Assembly (NCBI GenBank): GCA_034430155.1
Contig: DAOUET010000073.1
Location: 1 to 28,330, forward strand
Origin: DAOUET01 sp034430155
GTDB taxonomy: Bacteria > Chloroflexota > Anaerolineae > Anaerolineales > UBA4823
Direction: 5' to 3'
DNA: 28,330 nucleotides
The notes under the pieces are model-generated. The model ran no database searches and was not told the DNA's origin. It saw only the letters and a program-made list of their open reading frames with translations. The position numbers and the translations under genes were made by a program. Positions 22,944-28,330 of this stretch are shown one piece after another. Within the stretch, counting starts at the first letter, position 1. Each line of letters opens with the position of its first letter.

Positions 22944-23489
22944 ATGACGCTTGACGAATCCGCCCTCGCCATCCAGGCAGCCCAGGACTCGGCAGCCTTC
23001 GGTGAACTCTACGACCATTTCTTCCCGCGAGTGTTCAACTACGCCCGCTATCGTTGTGACGACGATCTCACCGCCGACGATTTAACCGCCCACATCTTCG
23101 AACGGGCTCTCACCCGCTTGGACCAGTACACCCCAGAAAAAGGCCCCTTCGCCCCCTGGTTGTTCGCCCTGGCCCGAAACGTGGTCAACGATTATTGGCG
23201 GCGGGCACAGCGCCACCGTTGGGTTTCGTTGGACTTTCTTAGGAGAGTAGCCTCTCCGGATCCCGACCCTGAAGCCCGGTTGGTGGCAAGCGAAGCCGAG
23301 CGGGAATTACTTGCCGCCCTGGGGGAGCTGAACCCGCGTGAGCGGGATCTCCTTGGCCTGAAGTTTGCTGCCCGCCTCACCAACCGCCAGATCGCCAAAA
23401 CCACAGGCCTCAGCGAGAGCAACGTTAGCGTCATCATCTACCGGACGGTTGGCAAACTGCGGGAAGGATTGACGGAGACAGAAAGATGA
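22944..23489 (+). CDS. ECF-type RNA polymerase sigma factor
   Basis: 181 residues. Region 2 (about 15-90) includes FGELYDHFFPRVFNYARYR, the -10 binding stretch DDLTAHIFERALTRLDQY and PFAPWLFALARNVVNDYWRR. Region 4 (about 120-178) includes LGELNPRERDLLGLKFA and the helix-turn-helix LTNRQIAKTTGLSESNVSVI. Regions 1 and 3 are absent, as in extracytoplasmic-function sigma factors. The ATG has no clear ribosome-binding site, and a candidate promoter lies only about 30 bp upstream, so a short leader is likely. It overlaps the following anti-sigma gene by four bases (ATGA). The pair should form a membrane-signal-controlled regulon. Confidence 0.93.
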   Translation: MTLDESALAIQAAQDSAAFGELYDHFFPRVFNYARYRCDDDLTADDLTAHIFERALTRLDQYTPEKGPFAPWLFALARNVVNDYWRRAQRHRWVSLDFLRRVASPDPDPEARLVASEAERELLAALGELNPRERDLLGLKFAARLTNRQIAKTTGLSESNVSVIIYRTVGKLREGLTETER

Positions 23490-26400
23490 ACGAGCGAGAG
23501 GAAATTGAGCGTTTCAACCAGGATTTGGATGCTCTTCTGGAAGGCGAGTCACGCTCGCGGGAGGGGATTGACCCCGAATGCTTACACACGTTCCGAAAAC
23601 TAGCATCCGCCAATTTCTCCGCCCGCAGCCGCCTCCGCGAGGCCACTCGCGCCCGACTTCTCGCCCGACATTCCGCATTGAAGAAACCTTCCAGGTTTGC
23701 ATGGAGAACCCAAATGAAAACCCGTATCCCGAACCTGACAAACGCCTTTGCTTTTGGCGCAGCGATGATTTTGCTGGTATTGTTTTTGGTCTGGGCGTTT
23801 ACGAATACCACACCGCAACCGGAAATTGCACCCTCTCCTTTCCCTCAATTCATTTCTTCGCCTTCGCCTGACGAAAATTCAATACCTACCCCGTATGACA
23901 CAAGCTCGACTGGGTTAATCGTTTTTGAATCAAGGCGCGATGGGAATGGGGAAATTTATTTAAGCAATGCAAATGGCCGTGATCAACGCAATCTTACCAA
24001 CGATCCGGCTGAGGATCGGAATCCGGTTTGGTCTCCCGATGGCCAAAAAATTGCTTTCATCTCCGAACGCACCGGGTCTGGACAGATTTACGTGATGAAT
24101 TCTGATGGCTCTGGTTTGAAGCAGCTATCAAATTACTCCCAGATTACGGAGATTTCGCATTGTTCACAAATCATACCTTCATCCAAAATTAAATTTCTGG
24201 GGTTTGTTCAGTTAGACTGGTCACCTGATGGTAAATATCTCGTCTCCCCACTTGCTATGGATATCGATGGAAACATGATTGAATTCTTGTTTCTGATTAA
24301 TGCCGATGGGTCGGGAGTCATCCAACTCACAAGCGACGGAAATGACATAAACCCCCAATGGTCACCAGATGGTCAGCGCATCGCCTTTAGTCGTCTTATA
24401 AGCTGTGATGGTGAAGTCACACATGATATTCTTAATATCAACCCTGATGGGACAGGCTCAACGAATCTCACCCATACCCCTGCCTCGGAAATCACTTTTT
24501 CCTGGTCGCCGGATGGTTCACGAATTGTTTACTTCTCTACAGGCATTCAAGATGAAACCGGCCGTCATGACGAAGTTAAACTGATGGAGGTAGATGGGTC
24601 AAACCAGCGGACTCTCGTAAACCTGGGTTCAGGACTTGAATTCGATAATGGGGATTTCGCCTGGCTGACCGATGGAGAGCGGATTGCTTTTATTCCACCT
24701 AATGACGGAGGCAATATCGAAATAAAAACAGTAAAAACTGATGGGACGGAGTTAGATTCCCTGGTAGCAATACAGGATAATTTCAGAAGCCTTGATCTGT
24801 CACCGGATGGACAATGGTTGGTTGCTAGTGCAGATGTTGAGAATCCAGCCTTCTACTTTATCTCTCTGGTATCACCGTATCAATATTTCCGTGTGCCCGA
24901 AGGGGGTTTAACTCCGCATTGGGTTCTCAATAAAGAAGAAGCTGCAGTAAGGATTATCGTAGAAGAGTTTGGCAAAGCACTCCACACTGTTTCACTTCAA
25001 TCTCCCAACGCCAAAGAAGATATGAAAGAAAAGTATTCACCGTTTGTTGCCCCCGAACTGCTGGAAAAATGGACGAACAATATGTCAACAGCTCCCGGTC
25101 GAATCGTCTCAAGTCCCTGGCCCGATCGGATTGAGATTACCTCTGTAACCAAGCAATCGACTACTGAATATTCTGTTGCGGGCGATATCATAGAAGTTAC
25201 CAGCATGGAGGTTGTGAATGGTGGAGCTGCCGATAAAATACCTGTACGTATCACAGTTGAAGAAGTTCAGGGAAACTGGATGATTATTGAATATGAGCAA
25301 GAATGGAGCTATACGTCCAATCTTTCCGGTCCATCAGCTCCTGACCCCCTCACCCTCGATTCCGACTCCGAAGCCATCCGCCAGCGCATCCTGTACAGCT
25401 ACCAGAACTGGCAAACCATGTGGGTGGAGGCGCAGGTTGACGATTTAAACGGTGCGGTGGCCTCCAGCCAGCGCGTGCAGGTCTGGTTGAACCAGCCTGC
25501 ACAGGCGCGCATCCTCAGCGGGCCGATTGAAGGCGCGCCCGCCTCCCTGTGGATCAGCGACGGAGAGAAGACCCGCACTGGCGAGGAGGTCCGCATCGAC
25601 CCTGATTACACGCCTCCCGCGATAGAATCAGACACCGTTTACCCCCACCCGATGACCGGGATCATGCCCACCCCATTGAGCGAACTGCTGTTCCCCAGCG
25701 GGATGACTCAGCGCGGCGGGGAGTATCGCCCCATCAACATCGAGACTGTGGCAGGGCGCGAAGCCCTCATCGTCGAATGGAACCGCCCGGATGGATCACT
25801 CACTGACCGCTTTTGGGTGGACACGGTCACGGGGGTCATCCTCCGGGATCAAAATTATGGCAAGGGAGGCGATGGTGGGCTGACTAGCGACATAACCGTT
25901 ATCGCCATCCAGTACGATCTCGAATTACCCTCTGGCACCTTCGACCGACTGGCACCCTTCCCGCCTTCCTTCGCTACCGGCCCAGAAGATATTTTTAGGG
26001 AAATCGCTACTCCCAATACCCCTGGAGAACCGGATTCTTCGCTCGCATACGGTGAAATCTACATGTTCCTCGAAACGAAGGGTGGGTACGAAAATGCGGG
26101 GTTGGTACACTTCCCGGCCAGCTGCCTGCTCACAGAAAAGCCCTGCCCCAAGCCGGAGTTCGTGCAGGATTTGCCAGCAGGGTTTTTGTATCCGGAGTTT
26201 TCCTTGTCTCCCGATCGGCGGCAGATTTTCTTTTCGGCAAACAACCTTGAATCGTACGTATGGATATTCGAGGTGGGTTCAGGAAAATGGAACCAATTGG
26301 AGGTTCCCTTTTTCAGCGGCGCGGTCTGGTCTCCGGATGGGAAGTGGCTGGTGGGGCAACCGGTCATCTATGGGGACGCGCAATCCAGCCCGCTCTTGTT

Positions 26401-27073
26401 GGCACGCGCTGACGGGAGTGAATGGCGCGAGATCATGACCGATATCCCCGGCTTTAAATATGCAAGGGGCTGGTTGGATAACGATCGTATCTTGCTGGTG
26501 AACACCCTAGACAACCAAGTGAGCGACGATGATCCGTTTGTTTACAGCGAAATCCAGATTTACGATCTCCAAAAAGAAGAAGTGAAGGTTGTCGCGGGCA
26601 TCCAGACCAACGCCAACACTTCCATTTTCGGCACCCCGGCGCTTTCACCGGATCGCATGAAAGTGCTGTATAGCGTTCAAGATCGGGAGTCCGGAACTAC
26701 CCAGATCAATGTCCACAATCTCACTGACAGCACCGACGAAACCTCCTTTCGCTACAATCTACCTGTGGGAGCGGATTGGTCGCCCGATGGAGCCTGGTTG
26801 AGCCTGACAGCCGCACTCGGTTATACCTGTGAAATCCATTTAGTACAGACAGACGGCACGGACGACCGTCTGCTTTTCACCGGTGATTGGGGCGGTGCCT
26901 GCGGGTACACCTGGAGCCCAGATGGGGAGTATATGCTCATCCCTGGGCTTGTTCAAAACCCAACCATCCCGCAGCTGCATATCGTGGACCTAACGACGGG
27001 AGTGTCCCGGTTGGTAACCTTGCCCGATGTAGGTGTAGAGTTCGAATGGCCACGGATGGCCTGGCTGCCGTAG
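23486..27073 (+). CDS. Transmembrane anti-sigma factor with two TolB-like propellers and an RseB/LolA-like segment
   Basis: 1195 residues. Residues 1-85: helical, charged cytoplasmic part, presumed to bind the sigma factor; no His-x3-Cys-x2-Cys zinc motif. Residues 86-106: one membrane helix (FGAAMILLVLFLVWAF). Then a Pro/Ser-rich linker. Residues about 142-470: first beta-propeller with repeated WSPDGQ-type blades. About 485-605: NTF2-like segment. About 625-820: LolA/RseB-like segment (VAGREALIVEWNRPDGS, then FWVDTVTGVILR). About 855-1195: second propeller with more WSPDG blades. RseB-like domains sense lipids or envelope damage in other sigma systems, and propellers bind ligands or proteins, so the outer part is probably a composite sensor. 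Base composition steps sharply near 25330, inside the gene. A hairpin at 27105-27132 probably ends the transcript. Confidence 0.88.
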   Translation: MNEREEIERFNQDLDALLEGESRSREGIDPECLHTFRKLASANFSARSRLREATRARLLARHSALKKPSRFAWRTQMKTRIPNLTNAFAFGAAMILLVLFLVWAFTNTTPQPEIAPSPFPQFISSPSPDENSIPTPYDTSSTGLIVFESRRDGNGEIYLSNANGRDQRNLTNDPAEDRNPVWSPDGQKIAFISERTGSGQIYVMNSDGSGLKQLSNYSQITEISHCSQIIPSSKIKFLGFVQLDWSPDGKYLVSPLAMDIDGNMIEFLFLINADGSGVIQLTSDGNDINPQWSPDGQRIAFSRLISCDGEVTHDILNINPDGTGSTNLTHTPASEITFSWSPDGSRIVYFSTGIQDETGRHDEVKLMEVDGSNQRTLVNLGSGLEFDNGDFAWLTDGERIAFIPPNDGGNIEIKTVKTDGTELDSLVAIQDNFRSLDLSPDGQWLVASADVENPAFYFISLVSPYQYFRVPEGGLTPHWVLNKEEAAVRIIVEEFGKALHTVSLQSPNAKEDMKEKYSPFVAPELLEKWTNNMSTAPGRIVSSPWPDRIEITSVTKQSTTEYSVAGDIIEVTSMEVVNGGAADKIPVRITVEEVQGNWMIIEYEQEWSYTSNLSGPSAPDPLTLDSDSEAIRQRILYSYQNWQTMWVEAQVDDLNGAVASSQRVQVWLNQPAQARILSGPIEGAPASLWISDGEKTRTGEEVRIDPDYTPPAIESDTVYPHPMTGIMPTPLSELLFPSGMTQRGGEYRPINIETVAGREALIVEWNRPDGSLTDRFWVDTVTGVILRDQNYGKGGDGGLTSDITVIAIQYDLELPSGTFDRLAPFPPSFATGPEDIFREIATPNTPGEPDSSLAYGEIYMFLETKGGYENAGLVHFPASCLLTEKPCPKPEFVQDLPAGFLYPEFSLSPDRRQIFFSANNLESYVWIFEVGSGKWNQLEVPFFSGAVWSPDGKWLVGQPVIYGDAQSSPLLLARADGSEWREIMTDIPGFKYARGWLDNDRILLVNTLDNQVSDDDPFVYSEIQIYDLQKEEVKVVAGIQTNANTSIFGTPALSPDRMKVLYSVQDRESGTTQINVHNLTDSTDETSFRYNLPVGADWSPDGAWLSLTAALGYTCEIHLVQTDGTDDRLLFTGDWGGACGYTWSPDGEYMLIPGLVQNPTIPQLHIVDLTTGVSRLVTLPDVGVEFEWPRMAWLP

Positions 27074-27104
27074 TTTTCCCAATGGCTGCCTTGCCTTTCC
27101 AATG

Positions 27105-27132
27105 TCTCCCTCTGCCTGGAGGGAGGCTTTCT
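27105..27132 (+). terminator. Candidate terminator of the sigma/anti-sigma operon
   Basis: CTCCCT at 27106-27111 pairs with AGGGAG at 27120-27125 around an eight-base loop. It is followed by GGCTTTCTT, a T-rich but imperfect tail. The site starts 32 nt after the anti-sigma stop. Confidence 0.45.
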
Positions 27133-27224
27133 TCCTATGTACCCCAATAACCACGCTGCCTCGTTGCGCAATACCTGCTAGGCGATGTCTTCTAATGCCT
27201 GTGGATCCACGAGGTGATCGCTGC

Positions 27225-27470
27225 TTAGGCTACGCCGGGAGATTGGGGCGCTTTTGAAGTCCTTATGATGGTCCATTTAATGAAACCAGCCGGGAGATCT
27301 TCGCCCGCGGGCCGTGCTAAGGAGAAGAACGGAAGGGGGGTATCCCTGACACTGAGCCGCAGCCCATTGGCTTTTACTGGTAAGGCGACTTCGATTGGCA
27401 CGCGGCTAGCTTCAACTTTAATCAGACTGCCCGGCTTGTGAGAGTTCCCCAGGCGACCAGCTAGCTGATC
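27225..27470 (-). other. Open frame of 81 codons without a start, possible gene relic
   Basis: Directly after the HD-domain gene on the same strand, a frame between an upstream TGA and a TAA at 27225 reads SLIKVEASRVPIEVALPVKA, later PAGFIKWTIIRTSKAP. The alternation of hydrophobic and polar residues looks like real beta strands. No ATG or GTG with a ribosome-binding site precedes it. It may be the tail of a decayed gene that once lay downstream. I recognise no family. The remaining bases 27133-27224 hold nothing I can name. Confidence 0.25.
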
Positions 27471-28258
27471 TCAAATTCCTCTATTAATCTTTTTTCTCTT
27501 TCACCTTGCACGATAGCTCGAACTTTTACGTATTGATCAATCCCTGACCCTTTTAATTTCCGTTTTAATAATTCATCAACCTGGAAAAGCCCGGCAGAAT
27601 TGTTCATGAGGATATTTATTTGGATGGGTTTGTCCTTTCCTTCCGATATCTCTACATTGTCAATGGCTGCGGCAGATATCGAGTAGATACCTACGTTGCC
27701 GGCCTGGTAGGGGATGCGTGAGCGTCCTTCGCTCATATCGAGTGCGTCTGCCACCCTGACGATCCCGGCTTCGATGGTTTGGGGTTTCCCATCACTGCGA
27801 TGAGCGATGATGGCGTGCAGCGTTTCCGAAACGACTATGGTCCTTTCCTCCATCGGTAGAAATTCCAGGGTGCGATGAAGGATGTTATTTGCCAGGAATA
27901 AACTGAAGTCCTCGTGCCCCTGTCGACTGATCGACATCCCCAAATCATGGTAAAGACTGGCAAGTAAGACAACCAGCTCAGCATGCTGGTTTGAAAGGTC
28001 ATAATTCTTGACGATCGACATTTCAACCTTGTTCTTAATCAGGATGCGGGCCAATCTCAAGGCGATGTTGGCGACGATCTGAAAATGGACCGGGCCGTGA
28101 TCGCTCATCCCCAAGCGATCAATGGCATTGACGTTGATAACCTTCCATAAAGTTCTGACTTCCACGTCTTTATTTATGATTTCCAGGGCTTTACCTAAAA
28201 GTTTGTTACCGTAGAGGGGAACGTGGATGGTTATTTGCGATTCTTTATTGGTCTGCAT
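27461..28258 (-). CDS. HD-domain metal-dependent phosphohydrolase
   Basis: 265 residues from the ATG at 28258, with a weak AGAGA before it; a GTG six codons upstream is less likely. The metal-binding HD pattern is visible: His54 in SDHGPVH, His104-Asp105 in SLYHDLGM, His115 in RQGHEDF, His153 in IIAHRSDG, and Asp171 in RVADALDM. The final 80 residues form a separate alpha/beta segment (YSISAAAIDNVEISEGKD, then IQINILMNNSAGLFQVDELL). The fold hydrolyses phosphate esters, often nucleotides or second messengers; the substrate here is unknown. The pattern resembles archaeal and anaerobic stand-alone HD proteins. No signal or membrane segments are present. Confidence 0.87.
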   Translation of the reverse strand: MQTNKESQITIHVPLYGNKLLGKALEIINKDVEVRTLWKVINVNAIDRLGMSDHGPVHFQIVANIALRLARILIKNKVEMSIVKNYDLSNQHAELVVLLASLYHDLGMSISRQGHEDFSLFLANNILHRTLEFLPMEERTIVVSETLHAIIAHRSDGKPQTIEAGIVRVADALDMSEGRSRIPYQAGNVGIYSISAAAIDNVEISEGKDKPIQINILMNNSAGLFQVDELLKRKLKGSGIDQYVKVRAIVQGEREKRLIEEFEIS

Positions 28259-28330
28259 GCTTATTTCTCTTTTCACTAATCCAGGTGGAAGTTACTTTCA
28301 AATCGGCTTGGGTTGCTGATCCCTGACGAA

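Noticed and set aside
1..28330. tRNA genes, rRNA genes, CRISPR arrays, riboswitches and phage genes
   Set aside because: No cloverleaf-like sequences, regularly spaced repeats or conserved aptamer patterns were seen on reading both strands by eye; no covariance search was run.

Overview
The window looks like a chromosomal stretch of an anaerobic bacterium, most likely a member of Chloroflexota (Anaerolineae-like). This is inferred from gene content and not from any marker gene: a TolB-propeller anti-sigma factor, oxygen-sensitive 2-oxoacid:ferredoxin oxidoreductase, and Hdr-type flavin/iron-sulfur proteins. I see no rRNA, tRNA or CRISPR array.

Layout. 1-225 (-): N-terminus of a membrane glycosyltransferase running off the left edge. 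405-2285 (-): two-gene operon encoding a SAM methyltransferase fused to an HgcA-like corrinoid/membrane protein, followed at 3 nt by an HgcB-like ferredoxin. 2948-3415 (-): bacterioferritin. 3599-3688: MITE-like palindrome with 9-bp target duplications. 3796-6076 (-): EcsAB-like ABC transporter. 6158-8294 (-): pseudo-receiver/DUF3052 fusion, a small uncertain ORF, the C-terminal relic of a sugar-nucleotide epimerase, an MTH1187-type thiamine-binding protein and a TPR-like protein. 8475-9458 (+): lipoprotein phosphoesterase. 9812-10036 (+): small unknown. 10134-10529 (-): VOC protein. 10678-11484 (-): SDR dehydrogenase.

11679-21347 (+): a roughly 9.7-kb operon, korD-korA-korB-korC-hdrA(mvhD)-hdrCB-etfA-etfB-small Cys protein. 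Genes mostly overlap or sit close together, with one promoter-like site in front. It joins a four-subunit 2-oxoacid:ferredoxin oxidoreductase to a double-module HdrA with a fused MvhD domain, a ferredoxin-plus-two-CCG protein and an electron-transfer flavoprotein. No hydrogenase or acyl-CoA dehydrogenase is present. I infer that ferredoxin reduced by Kor exchanges electrons with the Hdr/Etf flavins by bifurcation or confurcation.

21353-22594 (-): MFS transporter. 22760-22876: relic of a propeller repeat. 22944-27073 (+): ECF sigma factor overlapping a 1195-aa transmembrane anti-sigma factor whose outer part has two beta-propellers separated by NTF2-like and LolA/RseB-like segments; its base composition steps up in the middle. 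27461-28258 (-): HD-domain phosphohydrolase.

The two most notable systems are the methyltransferase-HgcA fusion with its atypical ferredoxin, and the Kor-Hdr-Etf operon. All functions are read from sequence by eye, without database searches.
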